NCBI GenBank assembly: GCA_030424825.1
Contig: JAUHWE010000134.1
Location: 1-9,678, forward strand
DNA length: 9,678 nucleotides
Direction: 5' to 3'
DNA from: Verrucomicrobiia bacterium
GTDB taxonomy: Bacteria; Verrucomicrobiota; Verrucomicrobiia; Opitutales; Opitutaceae
The notes under the pieces were generated by a model. It was not told the origin of the DNA. It saw only the letters and a list, made by a program, of their open reading frames with translations, and searched no databases. A program made the translations under genes and the position numbers. Shown here piece after piece: positions 1-8,265 of the stretch; position 1 is the stretch's first letter; each line of letters opens with the position of its first letter.

Positions 1-23
1 ATTTTGGCGATGTACCCGGGTGC

Positions 24-83
24 CTTGGCCCAGCAAAACTCGCCACCAAAACTGCGCTTGATAAACGGCGGGCTTGGGCCAAG
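24..83. repeat. 9-bp inverted repeat flanking a 42-base spacer
   Basis: CTTGGCCCA at 24-32 is the exact reverse complement of TGGGCCAAG at 75-83. The spacer contains two similar short words, CAAAACTCGCC near 34 and CAAAACTGCGC near 47. The right arm ends almost exactly where the oxidoreductase-like reading frame begins to look like its family. The left edge of any larger element would lie outside the window. The arrangement is compatible with a short dispersed palindromic element, or a fragment of one, next to the broken gene. No transposase or target-site duplication is visible, so this is a structural observation only. Confidence 0.4.
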
Positions 84-304
84 AGGAAACGAAACAGGAT
101 ACCATTTTGAAAGTGCAAAACCACCTCCTGCCTGTCCTCGACCTGATCGACTCAGTAGACAGCGATCGCCCTCCCCTTTGCAACGGACGTCAAGGAGCGA
201 TGGCGGTCGAAATGATTTGCAGCGTATTCGAATCGCACCGACAAGGCGGATCACGGGTTCCCTTCCCTCTTGCCGAACGAGGAAATCCATGGGCAAAGTA
301 TTAA
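65..304 (+). pseudogene. 3' remnant of a Gfo/Idh/MocA-family oxidoreductase gene
   Basis: The reading frame from about base 65 to the TAA at 302-304 encodes about 79 residues that resemble only the C-terminal tail of Gfo/Idh/MocA NAD(P)-dependent sugar oxidoreductases. The recognisable parts are a helix ending DLIDSVDSDRPPLCNGRQG, then AVEMICSVFESHRQGG, then the closing FPLAERGNPW. Family members usually have 330-450 residues with an N-terminal Rossmann fold (GxGxxG) and a central EKP motif; neither is present. The same frame is closed upstream by two consecutive stops (TGA TAA, 59-64), and neither of the other two forward frames in bases 1-64 reads like the missing middle of the protein. I therefore call a truncated, inactive remnant, although the break could be a sequencing or assembly error. 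A TTG at 74 could formally start a 76-residue protein, but it would lack every catalytic part. The tail ends 21 bases from the convergent transporter gene. The family match is recalled from sequence style, not from a search. Confidence 0.62.
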
Positions 305-325
305 TACGAGAAAGGATCAAAGCCT

Positions 326-1234
326 TCAACTCAGCAACGTCACTACAATCGCAATGGTCATCATTGCGGCCCCAGCTAAACGTATCCCCATTACTTCTCC
401 TCCCAGATTCTGCTCGGTATTGTGAAACCAATGACCAACTAGCCAGACCGCGAGTACACTCCATAATCCGCGCGCGTTGTAGATGACGTTGATCGAAGTG
501 GCATCACCAAAAAGCGCGACCGAGGTAACCAGCGAAAGGGCCTGTATACCCATGAAGAGCGCTCCGCCAATGAGCCAGGGCCAGGCCTTTGGGTGAATTG
601 CCCCAAAGGGTTCTTTAAATAGCGGGATAAAGCCGAGTGACAAGACTCCGCACATCCCCAGCATGATGGGAAGGAATCTCCCTGCTCCCCAAGCCGGAGC
701 CCACTTCTGCACCAGCACGTCAAACAAGGCATAGGAAATCGCAGCCAGCAACGCGATTACGATGGTTCGCCCTACATGAGAAGGCTCGTTCGACAAAAGG
801 CCTTTCCCATTCCTTTTCCGCCCCGACCGGATACTCAGCAATCCAATGGCCGCGAACGTCAAGACCGCCGATAGCCATAGCTCCCAGGGAATTTCAATGC
901 CCAGCACTAAGACACTCAGCCAGGCCACACAGATCGTCTTCACCCCCATGGTAGGGGTCGCAATGGAAACATCCCCCTTTTCCAATGCGAGAAAGGTCAG
1001 CACCTGACCACTGAAGAAAACCACGGCGACCACAAACGGCTGCCACATCAAGGAATAATCAATGGGAGGGCCTCCAAGCGGCAGCAAGGCGAGGAAGAGT
1101 AACGCTGTAATAATATTCACCACAAAACTGGTCCGCCAAATCCCAACACGGAAGCTTGTCGCTCGCTTGAGCAGTAGCATCGCCACTACAAACGTGACGC
1201 TGCTAAAGAATGGAAACAGCAGATAGATTTTCAT
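326..1234 (-). CDS. EamA/DMT-superfamily inner-membrane transporter, 10 TM helices
   Basis: This 302-residue protein is almost entirely hydrophobic. Ten membrane segments can be picked out, at about 3-22, 37-54, 66-83, 96-113, 118-134, 156-175, 187-205, 218-240, 253-270 and 283-301. They form two halves of five, joined by a basic linker (RSGRKRNGKG, about 136-145). This is the build of EamA-type drug/metabolite transporters, which are usually about 280-310 residues long. The end of helix 3 carries EKGDVSIATPTMGVK and the second half carries GDATSINVIYNARGLWSV, both resembling conserved DMT-family loops. The substrate cannot be read from sequence; sugars, amino acids or metabolite export are all possible. 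The ATG is the first usable start because a TAG lies in frame four codons upstream. No good Shine-Dalgarno is visible. A 179-base gap separates it from the efflux operon on the same strand, so separate transcription is likely but unproven. Confidence 0.85.
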   Translation of the reverse strand: MKIYLLFPFFSSVTFVVAMLLLKRATSFRVGIWRTSFVVNIITALLFLALLPLGGPPIDYSLMWQPFVVAVVFFSGQVLTFLALEKGDVSIATPTMGVKTICVAWLSVLVLGIEIPWELWLSAVLTFAAIGLLSIRSGRKRNGKGLLSNEPSHVGRTIVIALLAAISYALFDVLVQKWAPAWGAGRFLPIMLGMCGVLSLGFIPLFKEPFGAIHPKAWPWLIGGALFMGIQALSLVTSVALFGDATSINVIYNARGLWSVLAVWLVGHWFHNTEQNLGGEVMGIRLAGAAMMTIAIVVTLLS

Positions 1235-1413
1235 TGAGTCAGACTACAATTGAGTTCCGCGCATTCGCCGCAGTCCCTAAGTTCGCCTCATAAAGCGCGC
1301 CCCCGACTTTAGATCGAGCAGTCTTTTTTGAAAAGTGGCAACGACCTGTCTCATCGCGCTTATCCGATACTGCCCCCGCATTGTGCAGAGTTAATCGATG
1401 TCTGTATCCAAAT

Positions 1414-2826
1414 TCAATTATCGATCGATGCGCTCGGCGACCATCCTCCTCCTAGCGCCGCATACAGATTCGTCAAATTGACCAGCCGGGCCAACCGGGC
1501 TTGGACCTGCGATTGCTCCGCGCTAAACAACTCCTGCTGAGCGAGCAATACCGCGATAAAACTATCGGTACCTGCCTCGAAACGCTGATGGGAAAGGTCG
1601 TAGCGACGTTGCGAAGCGGCGACCCTCAACTTTTGAGCGTCAATCTGCGTATTGATGAATTCCTGGGCGACTAAGGCGTCGGACACCTCGCGAAATGCGA
1701 CTTGAATCGCTTTTTCGTAGTTGGCCACTTCTATTCGCCGGTCGACCTCCGCCACTTCTAAGGTGGATTTGTTCCGACCAGCAGCAAATAGCGGCACGGA
1801 GACAGATGGCGAAAAATTCCATGTCCCTGACCCGCTCTCAAACAATCCCGACAAGTCCGCGCTGGCCGTTCCCCCAAATCCCGTCAATTTCAAAGAAGGA
1901 AAAAACGCGGCTCGAGCAACTCCAATATTGGCGTTAGCGGCTTTCAACAGATGTTCCGCCTCGATGATATCGGGCCGTCGAGTCAACAACTCGGATGGCA
2001 ATCCCACTGGCAAATCCGCCATCAGTCCTTGCGTCGCTAGCGAACCCGCAGGAGGCAAGTCTTCGGGAAGCGGTGAACCAACTAGCAATACTAAGGCGCT
2101 TTCCGCCAGGGCACGCTGTTGCTCGATCGCGGCCACGCTCGCTCGGACCGCTTCGCGCTGCGCTTCCGAAGTGCTCAGATCAAGCTCGGAACTCACTCCC
2201 GCTTCAAAGGTTTGCCGATTCAATTCATAGGATCGTTGAGCTGCCTTCAAAGTCCGCCTAGCCAATTCCAACTGTTCCTCCAATCCTACCAGAGTTAGGT
2301 ACTGCTGGGCCACTGCCGCCGTCAGACTGATCTGGGCGCTGCGCTGCGCTTGCTCGGTTGCCAGGTACTGCTCAAGAACCTGGTCGCGTAGGCTCCTTAT
2401 ACGGCCGAAAAAGTCCAATTCGTAAGAGGGCATTTCCAGCCCCACCTGAAAACTGTCGCTCGTTATCGGCAGGCCACTAGTATTAAGATCGCCTGGTATT
2501 CGTTGACGCAAGGCATTCCCGGACGCATCAATACTGGGAACTAGAGCCGCCCGCTGAATATTGTTCAGCGAACGGGCCCGCTCAACCCGTAGAGCCGCGA
2601 CCCTCAGATCACGGTTATTTTCTAGAGACGTCTCAATCAAGCGACGCAAGCGGGGGTCGCCAAAAAAGTCTCGCCACTCAATATCGGCTGCAGATGTATC
2701 TGACCTTCCACTACCACTAGGCAAAAAGGTTGCTTCGACCGGAGCAGCGGGTCTTTGGTATTCAGGCGTCAGTGAGCAGCCAGAAAGGGCCGCCAAAGTT
2801 AGGATTAAAATCTTCTCCCTATACAT
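1414..2826 (-). CDS. RND efflux outer-membrane factor lipoprotein (NodT/OprM type)
   Basis: This is the outer-membrane channel of the tripartite exporter, a TolC-like trimer with a beta-barrel in the outer membrane and a long alpha-helical tunnel in the periplasm. The 470-residue length is typical of NodT/OprM proteins. The N-terminus is a lipoprotein signal with lipobox LSGC (Cys17), followed by LTPEYQRPA, the usual opening of these lipoproteins. Two outer-membrane efflux repeats follow, about 55-250 and 265-455. Each is rich in Ala, Leu, Gln, Glu and Arg heptads, such as [20 protein letters not shown] and [40 protein letters not shown] and [16 protein letters not shown] are characteristic family segments. 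The start codon lies inside the end of the pump gene: the two share ATGTATAG, 8 bases. A weak AGAGAG sits 8 bases upstream of the ATG, so translation is probably coupled to that of the pump. It is the last gene of the operon. Confidence 0.95.
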   Translation of the reverse strand: MYREKILILTLAALSGCSLTPEYQRPAAPVEATFLPSGSGRSDTSAADIEWRDFFGDPRLRRLIETSLENNRDLRVAALRVERARSLNNIQRAALVPSIDASGNALRQRIPGDLNTSGLPITSDSFQVGLEMPSYELDFFGRIRSLRDQVLEQYLATEQAQRSAQISLTAAVAQQYLTLVGLEEQLELARRTLKAAQRSYELNRQTFEAGVSSELDLSTSEAQREAVRASVAAIEQQRALAESALVLLVGSPLPEDLPPAGSLATQGLMADLPVGLPSELLTRRPDIIEAEHLLKAANANIGVARAAFFPSLKLTGFGGTASADLSGLFESGSGTWNFSPSVSVPLFAAGRNKSTLEVAEVDRRIEVANYEKAIQVAFREVSDALVAQEFINTQIDAQKLRVAASQRRYDLSHQRFEAGTDSFIAVLLAQQELFSAEQSQVQARLARLVNLTNLYAALGGGWSPSASIDN

Positions 2827-5800
2827 TTTGCAATCTCTCTGCAGGTTCAGCTGCCTGGGTCACTGTCCCTTTTACACCGAATAGTCTCAACACCGCCACA
2901 AAGAATACGGGAACAAAAAACACTCCGAGAACCGTAGCCGTGAAAGTACCTCCAACCACTCCCGTGCCAATTGCATTGCGGCTTCCTGATCCTGCACCGG
3001 AACTCAGAGCGAGCGGTAGAACACCAAGTCCAAATGCCATTGACGTCATTAAAATAGGCCGCAGCCGTTGACGCGCGGCGTGAATCGCAGCGTCTGACAA
3101 ACTCATACCCTGGTCGTAGGCTTCCTTGGCGAACTCAACGATCAGAATGGCGTTTTTCGCCGACAAACCGACGATCGTCAGCAACCCGACCTGAAAATAG
3201 ACATCGTTAGGCAAACCTCGAAACCAAGCGGCCAACAGGGTTCCCACAACCCCAAGCGGCACGATCAGAAGTACCGCAACGGGAATGGACCAACTTTCGT
3301 AAAGCGCCGCCAAACATAGAAAGACAATTAGCAATGAGATCGCATACAGGGCGGGCGCTTGCGAGCCAGATAGGCGCTCCTCAAATGACAGTCCCACCCA
3401 CTCCAAACCAATTCCCTCCGGCAACTGCCCAACCAACTCTTCCACAATCTCCATCGCCTTGCCCGAACTCACACCGGGGGCGGGCTGGCCGGCTACCGCC
3501 ACGGAGGATAGGCCATTGAAGCGCTCCAGCTTCGGCGAGCTCAAACCCCAGTGAGCGCTAGAGAAGCTGGAGAACGGTACCATCTCACCCGCTTGATTGC
3601 GCACATACCAACGATTGATATCTTCCGGCGATGAGCGAAATTTCGAGTCCCCTTGTAAGTACACTTTCTTTACACGGCCGCGGTCGATGAAATCATTCAC
3701 ATAAGACGAGCCCCACGCCGTGGACAAGGTCCCGTTGATATCTGAAAGAGCAATTCCGAGGGCCGAAGCTTCCTCCTGGTCGATCTCCACCTTGAGTTCT
3801 GGCGTATCCGCCATTCCATTCGGCCGTACACCCACTAGCCGCGGATCCCCGCCTGCAAGATCCAGTAATTGATTACGGGCGCCAATCAGTGCTTCGTGTC
3901 CCAGGGCGGCATTGTCTGTCAATCTCAGATCAAACCCACCGGCTGTTCCCAGTTCCAACACAGCGGGTGGAGCAAAGGCAAAGGCGAAGGCATCGGTAAA
4001 CCCAAGAAACAAGTTCATGGCTCGGCCTTGTATCGCCATCACTGACTGATCAGGCCGCTTGCGGTGTTCCCAATCTTTTAGCCGCACGAAAGCGATGGCC
4101 TGGTTTTGCCCCACTCCGGAAAAACTAAATCCAGTTACTCCGAACATGCCCTCCACGTTCTCACTCTCTTCGATTAAAAAATGATTCTCTATCTTCTTGA
4201 GCACCTCGAGCGTTTGTTCCGTCGTGGACCCAGGCGGCAACTGCGCTTGGGCAAATAGGAACCCTTGGTCTTCATCCGGCAAAAATCCAGTAGGCAGCCG
4301 TCCAAACAGCCAAGCCATCACCCCGACTATCAAACCGAATGCGAGCAAACTGATGGCCTTCCCTCGAATCATTCCGCCAACCCCTCGAGTGTAGCCACCC
4401 GCGCTGCGATCAAACACACGATTGAACCAGCCAAAGAAGCCCTTGCTCCGAGCATGCCCCCCCTTTTTGACGGGCTTTAAAAGAGTCGCGCACAGAGCCG
4501 GCGTCAACACGATAGCCACTAGGACCGAAAGCCCCATTGCCGACACGATCGTGATCGAAAACTGACGATAGATCACTCCGGTCGACCCTCCGAAAAATGC
4601 CATTGGCACAAAGACCGCAGACAACACCATGCCGATCCCTACGAGGGCTCCGGTGATCTGATCCATAGACTTCCGCGTCGCTTCTCTGGGTGACAAGCCT
4701 TCTTCGCTCATTACGCGTTCCACATTTTCCACGACCACGATCGCATCGTCGACCAGCAATCCGATCGCCAAAACCACCCCAAACAGAGTTAAAGTATTAA
4801 TGGAATAGCCTGCAGCCGCCATCACCCCAAACGTCCCTAGAATGACAACCGGCACCGCAATTGTAGGGATCAACGTCGCCCGGAAATTCTGTAGGAACAA
4901 ATACATGACTAGGAATACCAATACAATGGCCTCAACCAAAGTCTTCAGTACCTCTTCAATGGAGATCCGCACGAACGGCGTCGTATCCAGTGGATAGACC
5001 ACCTCTAGTCCAGTCGGGAAGAACGGCTTCAATTCGTCGATTTTGGCCCGAATCGCGTCCACCGTTTCCAACGCGTTGGCGCCTGAGGCGGGACGTATGG
5101 CGATACCCGCTGAAGGCTGTCCATTAAAGCGTGAGGAACGGGCATAGCTTTCTCCCCCCAGTTCCACACGAGCCACGTCGCGCAAGCGGATTTGCGAACC
5201 ATCCGCATTCACTCTGAGCAAAATATTCTCAAACTGTTCGGTCGTCTCTAACCGTGTCTGGGAGGTTACAACGGCATTCAACATCTGACCTTCGGGCGCC
5301 GGGTTCCCTCCGATCTGGCCCGCAGAAACTTGCACATTCTGCGCCCGGATCGCAGCTGCGACATCCCCCGGCATCAGTCGATAATTTACCAGCTTGTCCG
5401 GATCGAGCCAAATGCGCATCGCATACTGCGTACTAAAATTCTGGATATCGCCTACGCCGGGTACGCGACTAAGCGGATCTTGAATCTGACTGGACACGAA
5501 GTCGCCGATATCCGCATTGCTCATACTCCCATCGGTAGACCGAAACCCAATTACCAAGAGAAAATTCCGCACGGATTTAGTCACCGTTACCCCGAGTTGC
5601 TGTACTTCTTGAGGCAGCAGCGGAGTAGCCGCCGCGAGCTTGTTTTGAACCTGTACCTGCGCGATATCTGGATCAGCCTCCGCATCGAAGGTCAGAGTAA
5701 TGCTCACTACGCCTGACGAATCGCTCGCCGATTCGAAATAACGCAGGTGGTCGATACCAGCTAAGCGCTGCTCGATAACCTGAGTTACCGAATCCTCCAA

Positions 5801-5968
5801 TGTCTTTGCCGAAGCGCCGGGATAGGCTGCTGAAATGGCAATCGTAGGCGGCGCGATCGTAGGATACTGGGCCACCGGAAGAGTCCGGATCGACAGTATC
5901 CCTGCCACCATGATCACGATAGCGATCACCCATGCAAACACAGGTCGGTCAATGAAAAAACGGGCCAT
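2819..5968 (-). CDS. RND multidrug efflux inner-membrane transporter (HAE1/AcrB type)
   Basis: This is the proton-driven pump of the exporter, full length at 1,049 residues (E. coli AcrB has 1,049). It starts [20 protein letters not shown] (first membrane helix) and has the twofold RND layout: TM1, a large periplasmic loop (about 30-335), TM2-6 (about 338-498), TM7 (about 540-557), a second loop (about 560-870) and TM8-12 (about 872-1030). The proton relay is intact: Asp407 and Asp408 in [13 protein letters not shown], Lys938 in GLSAKNA, and Arg970, close to AcrB numbering. The deep-pocket phenylalanines of AcrB (136, 178, 610, 615, 617, 628) have counterparts at Phe136, Phe178, Phe609, Phe614, Phe616 and Phe627. 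The glycine-rich switch loop [11 protein letters not shown] is also present. This points to hydrophobic drug-like substrates rather than metal ions. AGAGGA lies 8 bases before the ATG, the best ribosome site in the window. The gene follows the adaptor after 40 bases. Confidence 0.97.
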   Translation of the reverse strand: MARFFIDRPVFAWVIAIVIMVAGILSIRTLPVAQYPTIAPPTIAISAAYPGASAKTLEDSVTQVIEQRLAGIDHLRYFESASDSSGVVSITLTFDAEADPDIAQVQVQNKLAAATPLLPQEVQQLGVTVTKSVRNFLLVIGFRSTDGSMSNADIGDFVSSQIQDPLSRVPGVGDIQNFSTQYAMRIWLDPDKLVNYRLMPGDVAAAIRAQNVQVSAGQIGGNPAPEGQMLNAVVTSQTRLETTEQFENILLRVNADGSQIRLRDVARVELGGESYARSSRFNGQPSAGIAIRPASGANALETVDAIRAKIDELKPFFPTGLEVVYPLDTTPFVRISIEEVLKTLVEAIVLVFLVMYLFLQNFRATLIPTIAVPVVILGTFGVMAAAGYSINTLTLFGVVLAIGLLVDDAIVVVENVERVMSEEGLSPREATRKSMDQITGALVGIGMVLSAVFVPMAFFGGSTGVIYRQFSITIVSAMGLSVLVAIVLTPALCATLLKPVKKGGHARSKGFFGWFNRVFDRSAGGYTRGVGGMIRGKAISLLAFGLIVGVMAWLFGRLPTGFLPDEDQGFLFAQAQLPPGSTTEQTLEVLKKIENHFLIEESENVEGMFGVTGFSFSGVGQNQAIAFVRLKDWEHRKRPDQSVMAIQGRAMNLFLGFTDAFAFAFAPPAVLELGTAGGFDLRLTDNAALGHEALIGARNQLLDLAGGDPRLVGVRPNGMADTPELKVEIDQEEASALGIALSDINGTLSTAWGSSYVNDFIDRGRVKKVYLQGDSKFRSSPEDINRWYVRNQAGEMVPFSSFSSAHWGLSSPKLERFNGLSSVAVAGQPAPGVSSGKAMEIVEELVGQLPEGIGLEWVGLSFEERLSGSQAPALYAISLLIVFLCLAALYESWSIPVAVLLIVPLGVVGTLLAAWFRGLPNDVYFQVGLLTIVGLSAKNAILIVEFAKEAYDQGMSLSDAAIHAARQRLRPILMTSMAFGLGVLPLALSSGAGSGSRNAIGTGVVGGTFTATVLGVFFVPVFFVAVLRLFGVKGTVTQAAEPAERLQNV

Positions 5969-5976
5969 GATAGTGA

Positions 5977-5982
5977 TCCTCT
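5977..5982 (-). promoter_or_regulatory. Ribosome binding site of the RND pump gene
   Basis: AGAGGA on the minus strand lies 8 bases upstream of the pump ATG (5966-5968). It is the only near-consensus Shine-Dalgarno sequence among the genes here and supports the chosen pump start. Confidence 0.6.
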
Positions 5983-6008
5983 ATGGACGCAGCGCCTCGC
6001 TCGGTCCG

Positions 6009-7211
6009 CTAGGCCTTAGGGCCGGTTTCCTCAGCTTTCGCTTGAGCTACGATAGGCGTCACAGGAATTCCAGGACGTACTTTGTGAAGATTGTCCATGA
6101 TGATTCGATCCCCCGGCTCCAATCCTTTCGTAACCAACCACCGGTCACCCACCGTGCGAGCCGTTTCGACCACGCGAGCCTCCACCTTGTTCTCCTCGTT
6201 CACGAGCATGACAACGGCTTCGCCCTTGGCGTTGCGACTCACGAGGGGCTGGGGCACCAGGATCGCGTTGGGATCCGTACCCTCTTCAATGCGCGCCCGC
6301 ACAAACATCCCGGGCAGCAAATCGTTGTCCGGATTAGGCACCGTTCCGCGCAAGGCCACCGTTCCGGTACTTGGGTTCACCGATACATCGGAAAACTGCA
6401 AAGACCCAGTGTATTCGTATACGCGACCCGATTCAAGAATCACGTTGAGTTCGGCTTCTCCTTTTTCCGTACGTTGCAATCGGCCCGAAGAGAGCGCCGC
6501 TTTTAAGCGGAGCACCTCCTCGGCCGACTGGTTTAAGTCTATATAAAGGGGGTCGAGCTGTTGGATAGTGGCCAGCAATGTCGCGGTCGCCTGTTGGACA
6601 TAGGCCCCTTCCGTCACTGAAGCTCGACCAATTCGTCCGCTAATGGGAGCTGCCACTCTCGTATAGTCCAAGTTGATCTCCGCCGCCCTAACCGCCGCTT
6701 GCGCTGCCGATACTTCTGCCTTGGCAACCAGCTCACGCGCCAGGGCATCGTCATAATTCTGCTGGGAGATCGCATTGGTTGCTACGAGACCTCGAAATCG
6801 CTTTGTTTGGGCTGATATCGATACGAGACTGGCTTCCGCTCGGGCCAAGCTCGCCTTGGCGCTGTCGAGTGCCGCCTGGTAGGGAGCCGGATCGATTACG
6901 AATAAGACCTGCCCCTCCGTCACATCAGTGCCCTCTTCAAACAGACGCTCTAAGACGATGCCGTTGATTCGAGCCCTAACTTCCGCCACCCGGTACGCAG
7001 ACGCCCGTCCCGGCAGTTCTTTCGGAAGCGTCACGTTCTCCGTTTTCACGGTAAAGTATTTAACTTCCAGTGACGGAGCTGCCACAGGAGGTGACGCCGC
7101 ATCCCCTGCGCTGCAGCCCGTCAAAATCCCTGCAACTGCGGCCATTAGGGCAGCGATTGCGATTTTGATTGGAATGATCGAGGAAGAACTCGTGTTTCGT
7201 AATAGATGCAT
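6009..7211 (-). CDS. RND efflux periplasmic adaptor lipoprotein (AcrA/MexA type)
   Basis: This membrane-fusion protein links the pump to the outer-membrane channel. It has 400 residues, a normal family length. The N-terminus has a positive and hydrophobic stretch (about 14-32) and a lipobox LTGC, giving a lipid-anchored mature end at Cys33. The first lipoyl half (about 74-108) includes VRARINGIVLERLFEEGTDV. An alpha-helical hairpin follows (about 110-183), and the second lipoyl half carries APISGRIGRASVTEGAYV. Beta-barrel and membrane-proximal domains follow, with VNPSTGTVALRGTVPNPD and LLPGMFVRARI. The hairpin tip keeps the channel-docking spacing R-x3-L-x6-S (Arg138, Leu142, Ser149). The ATG is the only start codon between an in-frame TGA upstream and the signal sequence; its ribosome site is weak. 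It is the first gene of the operon and is divergent from the LysR-type gene across 157 bases, with a leader of roughly 100 bases if the promoter proposed here is right. Confidence 0.97.
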   Translation of the reverse strand: MHLLRNTSSSSIIPIKIAIAALMAAVAGILTGCSAGDAASPPVAAPSLEVKYFTVKTENVTLPKELPGRASAYRVAEVRARINGIVLERLFEEGTDVTEGQVLFVIDPAPYQAALDSAKASLARAEASLVSISAQTKRFRGLVATNAISQQNYDDALARELVAKAEVSAAQAAVRAAEINLDYTRVAAPISGRIGRASVTEGAYVQQATATLLATIQQLDPLYIDLNQSAEEVLRLKAALSSGRLQRTEKGEAELNVILESGRVYEYTGSLQFSDVSVNPSTGTVALRGTVPNPDNDLLPGMFVRARIEEGTDPNAILVPQPLVSRNAKGEAVVMLVNEENKVEARVVETARTVGDRWLVTKGLEPGDRIIMDNLHKVRPGIPVTPIVAQAKAEETGPKA

Positions 7212-7295
7212 TGACGGAATTTCGATTGCTAAATCAGCCCGAAATGGCGGGTCCTGCTTGACTCACCTTCGATGTAACAAAAGCAAACGCACACC

Positions 7296-7324
7296 TTACC
7301 ATGAATATTTCATCCCAGTATTAT
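7296..7324 (+). promoter_or_regulatory. Candidate promoter of the LysR-type regulator gene
   Basis: TTACCA at 7296-7301 and TATTAT at 7319-7324 are separated by exactly 17 bases and match the sigma-70 type consensus at 4/6 and 5/6. The spacer contains a small dyad, ATGAA-TAT-TTCAT (7301-7313). A start near 7331 would leave a leader of about 38 bases and place the candidate LysR site downstream of it, where bound protein could block transcription. It is assigned by eye. Confidence 0.35.
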
Positions 7325-7346
7325 TTTGTTGTTTGCAGATTGATAA
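7320..7346 (-). promoter_or_regulatory. Candidate promoter of the efflux operon
   Basis: Reading the minus strand, TTATCA (complement of 7341-7346) is followed after 15 bases by AATAAT (complement of 7320-7325). These match the -35 and -10 consensus at 4/6 and 5/6. The spacing is shorter than the optimal 17, which is common for activator-dependent promoters. The -35 word lies within the left half of the candidate LysR site. It is assigned by eye and no transcription start is known. Confidence 0.3.
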
Positions 7347-7359
7347 CCAATAACTATCA
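7341..7359. promoter_or_regulatory. Candidate LysR-type operator (T-N11-A dyad)
   Basis: TGATA at 7341-7345 and TATCA at 7355-7359 are perfect inverted arms around 9 A+T-rich bases. The dyad contains the classic LysR-family pattern T-N11-A (T7344, A7356). It lies between the divergent regulator and efflux genes, the usual place for such a site. It overlaps the proposed -35 of the efflux promoter and sits 9 bases before the regulator start codon, which suggests autoregulation together with control of the operon. Five-base arms can arise by chance in A+T-rich DNA, so position carries most of the weight. Confidence 0.42.
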
Positions 7360-7368
7360 GTCGAATCC

Positions 7369-8265
7369 GTGGAATTGAGACACTTGCGTTATTTTGTGAC
7401 GGTCGCGGACACCTTGAATTACCGGCGTGCTGCCGACCGGCTTCGGGTTGCTCAGCCGGCATTAAGCAAGCAAATAAAAGACTTGGAACGTCATATCGGT
7501 GCCCAACTCCTCAACCGCAATACTGGCGGCGTGAGCCTTACAGATGCCGGAGCCGTGTTCCAGCAAGAAGCGCTGGATATTCTTGAACGAGCAGAAATGG
7601 CGGTGGATGCGGCCCGGGAAGCTCAGGATGGCCGCCGTGGACGCTTACGCATCGGTAGCATTGGAGCCATGTCCGCCACCTTCCTTCCACTGGCTCTTTC
7701 GAAATACCGCGATCGCTTTCCTAAGGTGGAGGTTAGCCTTGAAGAAACCAGTCTCCAAGATCAGATCCCGGCACTCAAAGCCGGTTCTATCCAGGTCGGC
7801 TTCACCATTGATTCTGAGATTCAAATCGACCGAAAATTCGATACCTACGAAGTGCTCAGATCCAACATGGCCATCGCCATGGGACAATCCCATCCGCTCG
7901 CGAAAAGGTCGTCTCCTTCCCTATCTGAGTTCTCAGATGAGCAATTCTACTATTTTGGCCAAACCGAACGGCACGACGTTCACCGAAGGCGCATGGAAGC
8001 GGTTTTCACCTCTCGGGGCATTCGGCATAGACCGATCAAGCGCGTATCGAGTTTGGAAGCACTCTTCACACTCGTCGCCGCCAACCATGGATTCTCCATC
8101 GTCCTACCTCTTCCGAACAATCCCTCCAACATCGTTTACCATCCCATCAAGGAGGAAAAAGAGGACCTCGAGGTGAGGCTCTTCGCCATCTGGCTGAAAG
8201 ACACCCGGTCACAATTGGCTAAAAACTTCGTCGATACACTAAAGCAGCTTCAAACCCCTCTTTAG
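7369..8265 (+). CDS. LysR-family transcriptional regulator
   Basis: This 298-residue DNA-binding regulator has the usual family length. MELRHLRYFVTVADTLNYRR at the N-terminus starts the winged helix-turn-helix. The recognition region AADRLRVAQPALSKQIKDLE (about 21-40) and RNTGGVSLTDAGAVF are typical of the family. A linker helix follows (about 63-88), then a two-lobed effector domain opening GRLRIGSIGAMSATFLP (about 91-295). The start is a GTG; an in-frame TAA lies at 7351-7353 and no other start codon would give the conserved opening, so the call is firm despite no clear Shine-Dalgarno. Its divergent position next to the adaptor gene makes it the probable regulator of the exporter. LysR proteins of this kind usually activate the neighbour when a small effector binds and repress their own gene. 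The effector is not predictable from sequence. The full effector domain suggests an intact protein. Confidence 0.95.
   Translation: MELRHLRYFVTVADTLNYRRAADRLRVAQPALSKQIKDLERHIGAQLLNRNTGGVSLTDAGAVFQQEALDILERAEMAVDAAREAQDGRRGRLRIGSIGAMSATFLPLALSKYRDRFPKVEVSLEETSLQDQIPALKAGSIQVGFTIDSEIQIDRKFDTYEVLRSNMAIAMGQSHPLAKRSSPSLSEFSDEQFYYFGQTERHDVHRRRMEAVFTSRGIRHRPIKRVSSLEALFTLVAANHGFSIVLPLPNNPSNIVYHPIKEEKEDLEVRLFAIWLKDTRSQLAKNFVDTLKQLQTPL

Noticed and set aside
4..486. 160-codon open frame on the + strand
   Set aside because: It overlaps the transporter gene on the other strand, has an Arg/Ser/Pro-rich composition with no recognisable fold, and runs over the oxidoreductase remnant in a different frame. 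It is most likely chance.
1235..1413. Possible operon terminator or small gene between the channel and transporter genes
   Set aside because: The candidate dyads (TAAAG/CTTTA at 1291-1311, CTTTT/AAAAG at 1323-1335, and ATCGAT words at 1394-1429) are short or lack a G+C stem followed by a T-tract. The open frame from 1328 runs into the antisense of the channel gene and looks non-coding.
5835..6506. 223-codon open frame on the + strand across the pump-adaptor junction
   Set aside because: It is entirely antisense to two strongly supported genes, has Arg/His-rich composition, and shows no recognisable domain.
326..7211. Single five-component export island including the DMT transporter
   Set aside because: The DMT gene is separated by 179 bases with no shared regulatory signal, and its family has no established structural role in RND complexes. 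Co-orientation alone is not enough.
6928..7353. 141-codon + strand frame spanning the adaptor start and the divergent intergenic region
   Set aside because: Its first two thirds are antisense to the adaptor signal peptide region and its tail crosses the promoter region. No family resemblance was seen.
7544..8176. 210-codon + strand frame inside the LysR-type gene
   Set aside because: It is a same-strand alternative frame of a well-supported gene, with low-complexity Ser/Arg/Pro content.
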